DNA of 64,000 nt, taken from the NCBI GenBank assembly GCA_947568835.1, contig OX387604.1:2336001-2400000 (forward strand). The letters run 5' to 3'. This DNA comes from Protonemura montana. Its lineage: Eukaryota > Arthropoda > Insecta > Plecoptera > Nemouridae. The notes under the pieces are model-generated. The model saw only the letters and a program-made list of their open reading frames with translations, was not told where the DNA came from and did no database searches. This document shows, one piece after another, positions 39,784 through 51,712 of the stretch; the stretch's first letter is position 1; every line of letters begins with the position of its first letter. The position numbers were made by a program, and so were the translations under genes.

Positions 39784-42351
39784 ATTACGCATCTCATCAT
39801 CACCCACCATGGCCTAAAGGTCCCGAAAGGTACCAAACAACAACCGTTTTCAGTCATCCGATATAACTCATTGATGCCCAATGTCACCAAATCGAGCAAA
39901 ACTACTTGGAAAACAGTTTGTAAATTCGGTTTTCACGCCAAATAAATTTTACCGGTATTCTAATAATCTAAAATGTTAAAAAAACACGTTAATATACCAA
40001 AATATGATGTAAAATTTACATTTATATGTGGTTCATTCGAGAATTTCTGTCACATAAAAGGCGATCAATTTTGTAGCTGTCAATATTTTCTCTTTATTGT
40101 TCGATATTTGAAGCTAGTACGAGGGTGGCTTTAATTTTAGCTTGCGCTTTGAGTTCATTTCGTGGCAGACAACTGCACCGTATTTTCGAATCACAAAACG
40201 TTCCATGGGAAATAAACTCTGTGATCGAAACTGTAATATCATTGATGATAATATGTTTCCCGGAATTTACCTGCAGCTTAAAGTTTGAAAAAGGTCGTTG
40301 ATTTAGAGAAAATAAAAGCTTGACTTTAAAAATAGGTTAAATTAATCCAGAGTTAAATCCGATGTTAGTGAATATAGTCCTGAGATGCAGGCGCCTCCTG
40401 CTGTGTGGGAATTGAATCGAGTTTTCCTCGAACACAAACTAGAGCATCAAATATAAATAATTTGTTCAAAAACTATTAGTTAGCTAATTAAAATCTGGTA
40501 TTCATTTCAAATTTTATTTTTATAATTTGAAGCATTATTGCAGCTCGTGGAATTCTAGACTGATAAACATTTAACTATTTTAAGCAATTTTCTTTAATAT
40601 TGGAATGCCCAAGTCTATTTAGACCCTATCTAGGCAGTTATAGATAATAATAATAAGAATAATAATAATTTTATTAGCACAATTGATCGCATATATGTGA
40701 TATTAGCTATGTCAATGCAATACAATACAATAATATCTCACAACCACATCAAACGGCCCAACCGTTGGCTCAAAGTCCCTCAAAACATCAAAAAAACTTT
40801 TTGAAACCCTCTCTTCACTTAAACCAATAGCAACCAATTTTGGTTCTGAAAATTATAACTTTTATAAACAAAGATATTCCAATAACCAATATCAACAGGA
40901 AAAATTGCAAGATTTAATATTGTATAATATTATGTTTTATTTCTAAAATAAAACATTTTAAAACATTATTTAAAACTTTACTGAGTCTCTCTACAGTCTC
41001 TTCTATTTGGATTCTCAAGAAATGAGATATTCGTTGATCACGTTTAGCACGCCTGTTTTACGTGGTGCATCATCTATGTTTCCGCTGGAGATCTGTGCCA
41101 TCTTCTGGGGTATCTGTTCTCTCTGCTACTAACTGACTATCCCGGCATTTTGAGCAACCGAGTTTCACTTCCCAGCTTTACCAGCACCCACTGCCATTCA
41201 CCTCAACCCAACCAGCCAACCAAGATTACGCCCCTTCGATATTACCAAGTATGCAAGCTGGAGCTAAATTACCAAGAACAATATTGTAATGTAGCAACTG
41301 ACAACGCTTCATCCATACTGTACGATGTATATATAGAGAGGCGTACAGGCATATTCAAAATATAATCCAAATAATGCTTGTGACGACTGTAAGGCAAAAT
41401 GTTTGGCGTTTGTTTACGAAGTTGATACTCGAAAGATGCACGAAGGTGTTTTGAGTTTGACAGATATTTCTTGTCGCGTTGAAAAGAACAGTGTTGTTTT
41501 TGTGTGTGAAGCCAAAAATTACAGGTCTGAGAGAAGATAAACAATTGTATACTAAAATACATACCAAAGATTTATTTTGTCATTTTGTTTTGTTTTAACT
41601 ACACAAAGACGTTGCTTGATTCTGTCATTCAGTATCGGCTTGTGGTTCAGTAAAGGAATGTCGCAATTTCATTTTGCTTTGTAAAGATGACAGTAAAACC
41701 GTTCGAGCTAGACTCTGTTTCCTACATCCGTTTCACCCCAACTACCCTGATATTTTCAGGCATATTTTGATCTATCCTGATCTTTTCTGGTTGATCGACG
41801 TAGGTATTAGTTGTTTTTTATCCAAATTTGCTCTGAAACTTTAGTCAAATCAACCACTCCTGACTGCGTCTCTGTACGATTGGGTTTATGGCTCCTCGTA
41901 TCCCAACACTTCCACAATTATGGTCCTAATTTAAACGTACTAATGCTTTGAAAATGGGTGGCTAGAGAGGGAGGAGAGTTGGAACAATCTCCCCCCCCCC
42001 CTCCTACTTTAGAAAATCAAGTGTTTGAAAAGTTTGGTTCACTCCACCTTAATTTTGGCTTACAAAAAAATCATTATGCCATCCAAGGGTTCTAAAGCTA
42101 AATTTAGCATTATAAGAGATGTTCGAAAGCATGGTATTGAAATTTGGTCGGCCATACATGCATTTTTCTTGAAAATATGTCTCCAAAATGTAATAAGTAA
42201 ACCAAAACAGCAACCATTTGGTTGTTGTTACGGACGAAGTTCTCAAGAGTTAATATTTTCATCACTATCCAAATACCTATTAAAAGACAATTTAATTTTT
42301 TGGAAAGGTAGAAATCATATATGGGGTGATAGGCACGTAAGATTATTTAAA
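39784..42351. other. pb intron 2 segment, no gene recognised
   Basis: AT-rich; an (AAT)n microsatellite lies at about 40645-40672 and a C11 run at 41991-42001. A frame of 197 codons at 42025-42618 is interrupted by a poly-C run, has no recognisable domain and is judged spurious. Confidence 0.4.
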
Positions 42352-42373
42352 CCCCCCCCCCCCCCCCCCCCCC
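42352..42373. repeat. Poly-C tract C22
   Basis: Twenty-two consecutive C in AT-rich DNA, one of three C homopolymers longer than 20 in this window. Confidence 0.85.
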
Positions 42374-43409
42374 TTACCATTACCATGCCACTACAAAGGA
42401 TGCCCATGCGACTGGACTTGAATACCGTGGCTTTCTCTGTGGCATATCAAACCAATGTGCAACTGACACAAAAAAATGTAGTTTTTCAAATTAGTAATTT
42501 GTCAGAAGGTTCCCAGGATTCAAAAGAAATTCATAAGACAGGGAATTATTTACGAACGCTACAGACCTACAACGTCAAGGTTTCGAACATGCGAAGGACA
42601 TGTCTATCTAATATTTAGTACCGTTGAAACGTCTAGTTGTTCGAAGGTATAGAAAATGGCGGCCACAAGCCATTCGTGTTTTCTAAAACTCAAGCGAATG
42701 CAATACTGTCACTAGCGATTTTGCTATCCTCCAGTGTCACTATCATCCCGACGACTGAAAGGTGGTTTGGCTCTTGTCATATTTTGCGTTCTCTACAGCA
42801 AATAAACTACTCAGACCGATTTCAATCACAGCCACAATTAAATGATAATCTTGTACAGAGTTACTCTTATTTGGCCATCATTTGTCAGCGCCAAAGCACC
42901 GAGGCACTTTTGTGAACGGTCGTTGCAAATTTTGGGCCAAATATAATTCAAACAACCAATTGTTTCACTGTATTTGTATAGGTCTACCATGCATGAAAAT
43001 ATATCATATACCAACAAGCGGAGTACGTTTACATGGTTCACATTTGGTATACTTTTAAATGGTTTTTTATCAGAATTTGCTAGTTATGGTAGCAAGTTCA
43101 CAGCAAAGTAAGCGTCGACTTCTTTTATTGTTTTGCTTTAAATGTTTCTGAGTGTTTCTATCATACTATTTAACCATGTCTCTTGAAAGTAGTAAAAGAA
43201 CGCACATACATGCATGACACACATGACATATTTCCCATTGAATTACGATCAATTGTTTTTCCTGCGATGAGACTTATTTTAAACGTGTATAAGTATCCTA
43301 AACGAGCTTTCCTATTATTCTGGAACCGAAACTGGAACTCGAGGCTCTTGAAACCCGTAATTTCTTTAGCTGGGCAGTGCCGGAGCCGAAGACAAGTCTT
43401 GGTGTCTAA
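42374..43409. other. pb intron 2 segment, nothing recognised
   Basis: AT-rich; open frames under 100 codons without domains. GAAAATGGCGGCC at 42651-42663 contains, in reverse, a PHO-like GCCAT core. Confidence 0.45.
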
Positions 43410-43545
43410 CCTTATCTGACCTAAACCTAACTGTCCTAAACCTAACTGACCATAACTAACCTATCTGACATATACTGACCTAAACGTATAATCTTAGCAA
43501 AGCATCAAAAGACCTAAACCTAGACCCAAACCTGACCTTCAGACC
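43410..43545. repeat. Degenerate CCTAAACCTAACTGA repeat
   Basis: Irregular recurrences of CTGACCTAAACCTAACTG-like units, decaying to the right (GACCTAAACCTAGACCCAAA). The CCTAA core equals the insect telomeric repeat complement, but spacing is irregular and no pure (CCTAA)n run exists. Confidence 0.6.
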
Positions 43546-46500
43546 TCACTTGGGCCCGTAACTGAAATCTAGACCGGGACTAAACATGGCCCAACATGAC
43601 CTAAACGATAATTTGTTGACCGATTATTAAGTACCAAAAGAATAACCTGCTTACGAAGGGACACCTACTCATTGCAAAATCTCGGTGCTGTTTTTCGGTA
43701 GTTATTTGCTAACCTAGGCGGCGTAATGAAAGTTTGATGGGAACATTTTGAAAATGTCAAAGCAGATTGTGGTTGGAATTCGTCGCAAACCAAAATGGCC
43801 GACTTTGTGAACAAAACATGGTCTTGTCAATTTTCGAAACGGTATCAGTTGTTTTCATCCCACTGCTAATTGTAAATAAATATTGATAAGTCACATCTTC
43901 ATGTATTTTTGTACATTATAGATAACCGGACCCGGAGAAAGGAGTAATTTTATTAGAACCTATACCAGTAACGGATCCTAAACCTAGCAAACTATTCCAA
44001 AACCCACGTACAGTAGGGTCGGATAACTTTTGAAAAAAGGCCGTGAGTTATGTTTCAAAAATGTAACGACTGAAATCGAATTTGGGACATAAGTTATGTA
44101 AACATGTACGGCGCACTGAAATAATTCCCAATGAGACATACAGTTTGAACAATACACCTCAACTCAGAATTCTCAGGGCACCAAACTTCTGTGTGGTCCC
44201 TATTAGATTATTTTTATTTCGCTTTGTAAAATGTGAAATCCTTTTCAAATAGGCCCCTGCCTTTTTTTTGTGATTTTTCGAAAAGAAACCAATTTTGTGT
44301 AGATACGACTGCGATTTGATGACCACACCATGGCTATTTTAATATCATTCTTCAAAGAAAGTGAAGAGTTTTGGTAATAACATGACATTGCAAAAGTGTA
44401 CAGATTTACAAATTGAATGTGGAGAAAATCTTTGCTTTACCGAACTTCATTGCGTTTTAGAATTGCAAAACGTCTACGTCAAAATTCACGACTGAAACTT
44501 TCATTATTTACGTTCAGTTTTGAAAATAACTGCCGAGAAGCATCATCTTGCCTTTGCCATGAGATGGTGTTCCACTGTATACAGTCCAAGAATCGCAGAT
44601 ATTCTTTCCAAATAGTCAAATAACTGAGAAAGAACAGTAAAGAAAAATAGAGGCACAAATAACGTATGTCAACCAAAATCACCTTTAAACAGTACATCCC
44701 TTTTTCCAAAATGATTGGGCGTTAAGCGCATAAAATATTCTAATGAACTGTCGATAATAATCCAATAACTAATTGAATTCATTTGCATTTGTCTATAGTT
44801 GATGAACCTGCATTGAAACTATGAGAGGTATCGCCGGTTTGCTACTAGGGTTTCGCCGGGGAGTAGACGGCTCGATCGCCCATAACTCATTTCATCTTTC
44901 CCGGTCAAAGAATACATCACTTTGAAGAGCCTTCGAACATGCAAGCCATCTACCAGTTTGCTGTGATCCTTCTAGATTTATTGACCAATGGTACAAAGAT
45001 CACTGCCCAACCATTTGTTATTTTTCTAAGAAAATAATTGCCAATATTTGGAGGAAAACCTTTCAAATTAGTCATTATCCCGGCTATGCTTCCAGAACAC
45101 GAAGGCCGGTTCTCTTCCATCAATCCGAGCTCGGTTTCTTAGCTAGTCTGCTTTTTATCATCTGACCAGAAATATAATTAGGTAAAGAGCCGCTCTTTGA
45201 TCAACTTTGCTCTCCTTGATTAAGCCATTAATATTAAACATGTTTCTTCATCAATCGGAATGTTTGTGGACATGTAATATATAAATAAAAAATGCTGCTT
45301 GCTTCAATTTTGATTTAAAAAAATAAGACTGTCATTTTGCTAGACGAATCCAATGCCTATATACCAGCGTCGGTTATTGAGTTGGTGGAAAACGTTAAAA
45401 ATATCCATGTAGAAACGTTTCGTGGAAACGTCAATATGGAAATGACGGTTGTAGCAAGTTTACCTTAATTTTTATCATTTTCCATTCTTAATTCATGAAC
45501 TGATGAAATAACAGCTCATATTCTACAAGCTTGTGCTCATTAAAAGCAAAATGCATATCAGCCAATGCACTGAATAGTCAATAACTATGTTATTTGTTTA
45601 CGAACATGTATCCTTGCACTCATGGTTGCTGATACAGAAGCACTAGACATGTTTCTATTATGAACTCTTCCAATTGCTGGTAGTATTTTTTAAAAGTTTA
45701 TTTCATTATTGCATGTATTCAATTGAAAAAAACTGTAAAATAGAGTTCTAATAGAATTTAATTTAAAATTTTTCTTTATTGCCATATATAAGTAATAAAC
45801 AATATACGTGTGTCTCAGTCTTTTCTCTCAGCTATTGCGAATAGTCGTGAAAGGAAGCCACGTAAAAATGATAAATGATGATCAATCAAAGCATTTGTCT
45901 TGTAATAATGTATGGACTATGGAGGTTTACAACCAGTAGCAAATGCAGCCATTAGAAGGTGCAGACCCCCTTTGGAGAGCCAAGAGTCATCTGATTCAAA
46001 CCTCACCACACTGACTTGCTGGTTCACCCGCTCATAGTTCGGGTATTATACATGAAAGTCATCTGAGAAACCCACTAAACTGTCCGTCCGGTTAGCCATT
46101 AATAATAATATTCTCTGACGATTCTATAGGTAGAGGTATCCACCATGAGTTCTATATAACATTCATTAACCGAGAGGTCGATTTATTTTTAAATCGTTTT
46201 GTTCATTTTCTAATGTTACTGTACGCAAGTTGAGGGTAATAATATTGAATTTCGAACTTCGCAGGTATTGCCGAGTAGTGTGTACACTGTACACCTGTAA
46301 TACGATACCGCACAAATTGCATGCATGTTGAAGGCGTAAAGATATGCTTTCGATTCGATGTTGTGAGCTGAACAGTCTGAACGCAAACATCAATGTTATA
46401 CGAAACCACAAAGCTGTAATTAGCCCTAATCAATCGTTCTGGTGTGATAGTAGATGTTACTTATATTTCATTGCAATATAACTTTAAATTTCTAGATATT

Positions 46501-46680
46501 TGGAAACGTTTTGTCGCTGTACGACGAAGCCTTCTTATATATCACTCGTCTTTGCGATTATTATTGCGAAAATGATCAAAGATGCCGTCATAGACTCTCT
46601 GATTTGCGTAAAACACGTGGCTTTGGAGTGATTTGTTACTAAATATGATAAGGTATTTGATACCACGCTGATAGGTATGC
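43546..46680. other. pb intron 2 segment, nothing recognised
   Basis: AT-rich; no gene recognised on either strand. AAAATGGCC at 43791-43799 is another PHO-like GCCAT core in reverse. Confidence 0.5.
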
Positions 46681-46695
46681 AAAGAGAGAGAGAGC
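46681..46695. promoter_or_regulatory. GAGA run near exon 2
   Basis: AGAGAGAGAGAGCTCGCG about 310 bp inside intron 2 from the donor. (GA)n is the recognition core of GAGA factor (Trl), common at insect Hox promoters and Polycomb elements; a simple-repeat origin is equally possible. Confidence 0.25.
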
Positions 46696-47004
46696 TCGCG
46701 ATTCTCGCTATCTTATTTTATTGGAAGAAAATTCAAATGGCACCAGATCTGCGTGGATGTAGTAATAGTTTGTGTCAATAGTTAATCAAATCAATTTTGG
46801 TCGATTTTTAAATCGTCGAAGCCGCCGTGTTCCATTTTAACCATTACACGTGGCTCCGTTAACTAAGCAAAACAAAATTAAATTCCCTAGTTTGCTAAAA
46901 TTTAAAGATTAAAAACTGTTTTCATGATGCATTTTCTTTTGAGTTTCATCTTATAGAATACCATCTAAGATTGGTTAGTTTACGGAGGTCGACAAACTTC
47001 TTAC

Positions 47005-47161
47005 CTTGCTGGCTGTTTTTCCTTGTAGTTTTCTTCTCTTTCATCCAAGGATATTCTGGCACGTTTACGCCAGATTGTTGTAAGTCCCCAACTTGGCTGC
47101 CATGGTCTAACCCTGTGCCGTAACCGACAGACGCGGGGCTCAGAGACCCAGGAGCCGTTTG
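47005..47161 (-). CDS. pb: proboscipedia (Hox2) coding exon 2 with YPWM hexapeptide
   Basis: Second coding exon, 157 nt, residues 95-146 plus the first base of codon 147. It carries PEYPWMKEKKTTRK (YPWM at residues 131-134), the hexapeptide through which Hox proteins contact the TALE cofactor Extradenticle/Pbx. The EYPWMKEKK form is characteristic of the Hox2 group. The acceptor is TTTTGATGCAG just before CAA, preceded by a T-rich tract, and the donor is CAAG|GTAAGA (47004-46999). Phase 0 in and phase 1 out match exons 1 and 3, so codon 147 becomes GAA (Glu) and the junction reads NSQQ-ENGLPRR. In Drosophila pb an alternatively used microexon lies between the hexapeptide and the homeobox. No such exon was found by eye in the intron here. 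Confidence 0.95.
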
Positions 47162-47435
47162 CTGCATCAAAAAGAAAATATTCTTCTCAAAAACATAATT
47201 TATCCATATAAAGCTATACCTATTCCATATTGTGACACGAAGAAACTAATTTCTTCTGAGATACAGCTGTATTTTCACAGAAACGTGATGTGCAAAACTT
47301 TCACGTGTATAGCCTTACTTTCTCTTCACATTGCAAACAATTTTTCAAGTGTACCCGTAATCTCTTCAATTAATTTAATTAAATAGTTCAGAATGTGACA
47401 GAGATAATAATATAACAATACTGAAAGATACGTAC
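47162..47435 (-). other. pb intron 1 (274 bp, phase 0)
   Basis: Short intron between coding exons 1 and 2, bounded by GTACGT at the 5' end and a T-rich tract ending TTTTGATGCAG at the 3' end (minus strand). Its AT-rich content contrasts with the GC-rich exon 1 beside it. No other feature is visible. Confidence 0.9.
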
Positions 47436-47717
47436 GTGAGGCAAAGCAGTCATGAATTCGGCCATCGACGGTTGGCTGCTGATGAATCCCGTCTCAGCCG
47501 TTGTAATAGGGTCCATGTTCACTCCATGTGCGGCAGTAACTGCTGCAAGCCAGTACCCAGGGCCTGGTCCGGGTCCGGGACCGGGACCGGAGCCGGGACC
47601 GGGAAGCCCTCTGCCACACCCGCCCAGAGGCGACGGGCCCCGCTTTACAGAGCCTATGTAGTCACCTTCGTCGTCGGACATGGCTCTGACGCCCTGCTTT
47701 CGCATTACGTCGGTCAT
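47436..47717 (-). CDS. pb: proboscipedia (Hox2) coding exon 1
   Basis: First recognised coding exon, residues 1-94 of the predicted 735-residue protein. Pb is a nuclear homeodomain transcription factor that specifies adult mouthpart (labial/maxillary palp) identity in insects. Near the end of the exon GFISSQPSMAEFMTALP matches the N-terminal motif of Hox2 proteins (vertebrate HOXA2 has GFINSQPSLAE). The middle is a (GP)n low-complexity run at about residues 39-54. The exon ends in a complete codon (CAC) followed by a GTACGT donor at 47435-47430 (phase 0). The start is uncertain. The ATG at 47717 is the first after an in-frame stop at 47744-47742, but its context is weak. ATGs at residue 5, residue 13 (GCCATG context) and residue 68 (MDPITTAETGF, closest to the vertebrate start position) are alternatives. 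An untranslated upstream exon cannot be excluded. Confidence 0.9.
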
Positions 47718-48109
47718 CAGACTGACCAGCTCTCCTAGCGACTACCGATGTCTAGACACTGGTGATGCATCGCACAGGTAGTCGTTTCCGCAGCACAGTA
47801 ATGTTTCAGATACATTTCTTTTGTTTATTCGTCGAAGAACAATTTGTTTATTGTAATTAGTGCACACGATTCTGCGACGTTATCAGTAATTGGTATTAAA
47901 ACACAATCATAATCTGCTACTCTTCGTAACCACTGGAAAATCCTGCGTTGCTCGAACAGGAACGAGTTCGTGGAAATCTTGCATTGAAATAAAAAGTTGG
48001 AAGTATTAGTCCAACGCTAGGCAATGATTTCCTTCCCTTTTTGGCACTTTCTTTAATTCGTTCGCACTTTGCTTGATGGAAAACGGCTGAAGAATCAAGA
48101 AGTTGAGTT

Positions 48110-48180
48110 GCTGAATTCAACGGCGGCCGCCGCCGGAGCATGCAATACCTTGGCGGCCATTACGCGCCGTCGAACGCTTT
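48110..48180. promoter_or_regulatory. GC-rich element with PHO-like GGCGGCCATTACG
   Basis: CGGCGGCCGCCGCCGG followed 18 bp on by GGCGGCCATTACGCGCCG. GCCATTAC fits the PHO/YY1 consensus GCCATHWY used by Polycomb response elements, about 430 bp upstream of the pb ATG. A single site is weak evidence for a PRE. Confidence 0.3.
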
Positions 48181-50247
48181 TCCGCTTTTCCGCTTTTCAC
48201 TACACAGATCGCGGGAAAGAGCACCGATTATTTCTCCACAGGTTCACTTGCAAATGATTTCAGTTTCAAATGATATCGCCCTTAACAAGGGATGAAACGT
48301 TTTCGGTTAGTATTAAGTAAAAAGTGATTACTTTCAACGCAACCGACGGCACCCACGACCGCTTTTCACGGACGTGTTTTGCATATACGATTTCCAGCAA
48401 ATATAGGAAATATTGCGTGTTGTTTTATTGAAGATGTATGGCGCTCCACGCTGGAATTTTTGAGGGGGTATTTGAATGCAAAGCAAGTCAACAATTTCTG
48501 ATTAATATGATCGGCAGCACGGTACTTGAGCCTAACTGCACTATTCACCGGGTGGTCGTTGGTCGTTACACTTCCTTGCAATGATTTTAACACTTGTGCG
48601 GTTATACACGTGCATAGCTCTGTCCCAACATTCATCAACATCAAGTAATTGAACACTTTTTCAAAATTACAGAAACTTAAATTTGTTTACATAGGCGTTA
48701 ACATGTAACCGGCATTGAAGCAGTCAATGGTGATCGTTTTTGCGCCTGAATTTCACACCCCTTGTGCAGTTTATTAGAATGCAATAAATGTTTCACAGTG
48801 TGCGTATTATTAACGGAATTTCAACCATGGTTGACATGTCACAATGCGCAAAGATCATTATTCTAGCTCTTGTTGCGTAGGGAGAATAACTTGCTCACTA
48901 CTACCATTAATATGGCACGTAAAGGTACAAAAGGATGGTGCCTCTCCCAAGATCCATTCACTTCATTCTTGAACCATATTGGCACTTATAGAGATCTCAA
49001 TACACTTGTTACGTGACAAGCAGGGAGACGAATCCATCCATAATAAACATAACGACAGTGAAGATTCAAAATAGTATCTTGAATTCAAATCGTAACGCGC
49101 GAGATTTTCTTCAATTTTCTTTGCAGCACAAACAATGGTAAGATGGCAGAAGAGTATAAACACTGATGAAATTAGTTAAAACCGTTACAACAGACACATT
49201 TATCAATAAGACTCCTCACAAAGAGTTGATCACGTTTTATCGAACACACGTTTTAATTATTATCGGAGACATTTTTCACAAAAATCAAACGGCGACACTT
49301 CGAAACTGGCAATACACTCAAGAATGTTTCACTTGAAAAATATAATAACATGTGCGGCGTATGCTTTACCACAAAGTTCCGAAAAGCGAATACCGGAGAG
49401 TGTTAATGTTGAACAGGAGTTGGCTGTTAGACGTAGTCCACGATTCAACTGATTCTCGTGTTCGCAACAATGCCGTACGCCGGCTAGCTCGTGGACGTTG
49501 CTGCCACTACTGTCGCTGGGGGCAGCACAATCTACCGGCACCTCCTCCACCTCCTTCTCTTCCTCCTTCGCCGTCGCCGTCGCCACAGAAAGTCTAGGCG
49601 CTCGCTTTGCGCTCACAGAGCGTTACCACTTTGTACATTACACAAACGGCAATGATCATTCTTTAGGGAAAACCTGTGTGATTCTTCCGAGAGAATTGTG
49701 AAGAAGACCACCTTGCAATATCTGTGTGCTGGACGTTTAATTTCGGTTGTATGGTTTGAAGACAAATGGCGGGAAATTTCAAAAATGCTCGCGTTACATA
49801 AATGCGATTTGAACTTCGTGAATTATCTTAACAGAATTTTAATCGAAGAACTGTTATAATTCAATGCGGTTAAATTGTTTTCATTAAATATTTATCAAGA
49901 AAATATTCGTCTGTTTCTTCACTTGAGCGCTTTGAGCTAGAAATAAAATACTGACAATTTTTCCACAGCTATAAAAACTACTCCTTCGAATTGACGCACT
50001 TTAACAGTGAACGGTTCCACAGATCGAAAGTCAGCAGCGTTCAGCCCCTTAGGCTTATTGCCTAGAGTCCTTGCACCCCTTGATAGTGGTACTGTTTTGG
50101 CGGCCTCACGCTTGCATCAAGACAACGAAGGCACGTGGCTTGGTTGCGTTGCTCCTGTGCTCTTGTCACACTGGGGGAGCTGCTAGCAGTGGCATCCGAA
50201 GAGTCATGTCAGCATGGGATAGCGGTGAGCACTCCTGTGAGTTGTGG

Positions 50248-50260
50248 CTCTCTCTCTCTC
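50248..50260 (-). promoter_or_regulatory. (GA)6 run, candidate GAGA-factor site
   Basis: CTCTCTCTCTCTC on the plus strand, i.e. GAGAGAGAGAGAG on the pb strand, in the GC-rich patch about 2.5 kb upstream of the pb ATG. GAGA factor binds such runs at Drosophila Hox promoters; binding here is inference. Confidence 0.3.
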
Positions 50261-50500
50261 AATGGGAGACAGACAGCTGGCTGCAAGTGTGGTGGGGGTA
50301 CTGGCGAGGGTGGCAAGGGGCGGGTTTTACTCTGGCTCTAAGGCGAATGAGGGGTGCTATCATCCCCTTCTACTTTCATACAGTTACGAGGCTCAAAAAT
50401 ATACGGGAACTTTATTTACATTTAAATTGTGAGTACTAAATATTATAAGATTTTTTGTCTGGCCACTAAAAGAACACCGAAATGGTAAATATGGTTAGGG

Positions 50501-51692
50501 GCATGGTTATTTTATTCACTTTGGCAAACTATATCTTCATTTAGAAAATAAGCAAATTAAAATGAACACGCAATTGTGCAGATAAAATCGGCTTGTAATC
50601 TTACACACGAAATAGGAACTTTCAAAATAATGTTTGAATGCAGAAAATACGTGGACCATATAGACTACAAGGTGCGACTGATTGAGATTGCTGATAAAAG
50701 TGATTGATGCACTACCTGAGACATAAATTGAATCCTGTACGCAGCCCTGGTTTGATTTTGCTAGAATTATAATTGATTGTTAAATATGACAGGGTTGTCA
50801 TTTATTACTCTTGTACATTGAATAATTTCATCTTACAGGCATTTTATGTGAACAGCATTGCTTGACGACGCATTAAGTTCTGTGGCCAGTGCCATTCGAT
50901 TCACTGGTGGTGACAAATCTAAGGCAATTATTTAGGGTAGATGTGTGGATTGTGATCGGCTATTTTAAACTATTGCAACAGAGTTAGTCTTGTGAATAGT
51001 GTTGTGCAGAATCTCTTGTCCCCTCGGTTAATCGAAAGATATTTAGTGGTGTGGGTGCTTCAGGGATGCGAATAGCTACGACCAGACTACAAGCTGACGT
51101 ATGTAAGACGTTCAGAGGGGGCAAGAATTTAAATAAAAATCGGTGTTCTGTGACGTCGTAAATTCTCTTTTCTCTACTTTTTTATTTCCGAGGGAGACCA
51201 AGAAACAGAATTTTTTGTTTTGATGACATTTTGTGAGCTGTAGTGAATGTCTATCTGACGAATGAACTTGATCAACAGACGTAATCGACGGCATAAATAA
51301 CGGAACATTGTTTGCTATTTTGAACAAAGTTTAAAATGGTGACAGGCTATGAGAGGATTACAAAATATAGTCATCCCTCCATATAGTTGTTAAGGCATGC
51401 AGAATTTTGTTCTCACCATTTTTTCCTTTTTAAACGATATCTTAGAAACGCTAGACAATTTTATTTTGACCTTGAATATTTTCGGAAAGCTCACCCAAGA
51501 AAAATAACATTTAAAATTAATTATTTTCATGGTAATCCGTGCATTTCTGTAATCTGTTTCATCCTGCAGAGAAGCTAGTTAAACAACATTAAATTAACTT
51601 CAGTGTTAGTATATAAATAAGTCCAGTGGTCGCACTATGCTAAACAATTGAATGGTCTTATGGGAGACTTGTTCAATTGTAGTATGTTCTCG
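50501..51692. other. 5' flank, nothing recognised
   Basis: AT-rich intergenic DNA without a convincing gene, RNA gene or repeat. Confidence 0.5.
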
Positions 51693-51712
51693 CTGACAGT
51701 GTCAACTGTCAG
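51693..51712. promoter_or_regulatory. Inverted pair of TGACAG (Hth/Meis-type) sites
   Basis: CTGACAGT-GTCA-ACTGTCAG is a perfect 8-bp inverted repeat around 4 nt. Each arm contains TGACAG, the consensus of Homothorax/Meis TALE homeodomain proteins, which act with Exd and Hox factors. It lies about 4 kb upstream of the pb ATG, next to a GC-richer patch (51715-51835). Function is inferred. Confidence 0.35.

Larger units (their letters stand above)
7706..47004 (-). other. pb intron 2 (39.3 kb, phase 1)
   Basis: Single large intron separating the YPWM exon from the homeobox exon, with GTAAGA donor at 47004 and TTTTACAG acceptor ending at 7706. A long intron at this position is usual for Hox genes and often carries cis-regulatory elements. 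No nested protein gene, tRNA or rRNA was recognised on either strand. Open frames inside it are short or lie over tandem repeats. The repeats, hairpins and candidate sites inside it are listed separately. Confidence 0.9.
47718..50500 (-). promoter_or_regulatory. 5' flank / putative promoter zone of pb
   Basis: Moderately GC-rich compared with its surroundings, with GC peaks near 48110-48175, 49480-49620 and 50080-50350. No clear minus-strand TATA box was found, in line with the TATA-less promoters typical of many Hox genes. An untranslated first exon could lie here: open minus-strand sequence at 49329-49616 has no recognisable protein similarity. A plus-strand CTATAAAAAC at 49970-49979 resembles a TATA box for divergent transcription. 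The start site cannot be placed from sequence alone. Confidence 0.35.

Noticed and set aside
42025..42618. 197-codon plus-strand frame
   Set aside because: Contains a C22 homopolymer, shows no domain, lies inside the pb intron and has AT-driven codon use.
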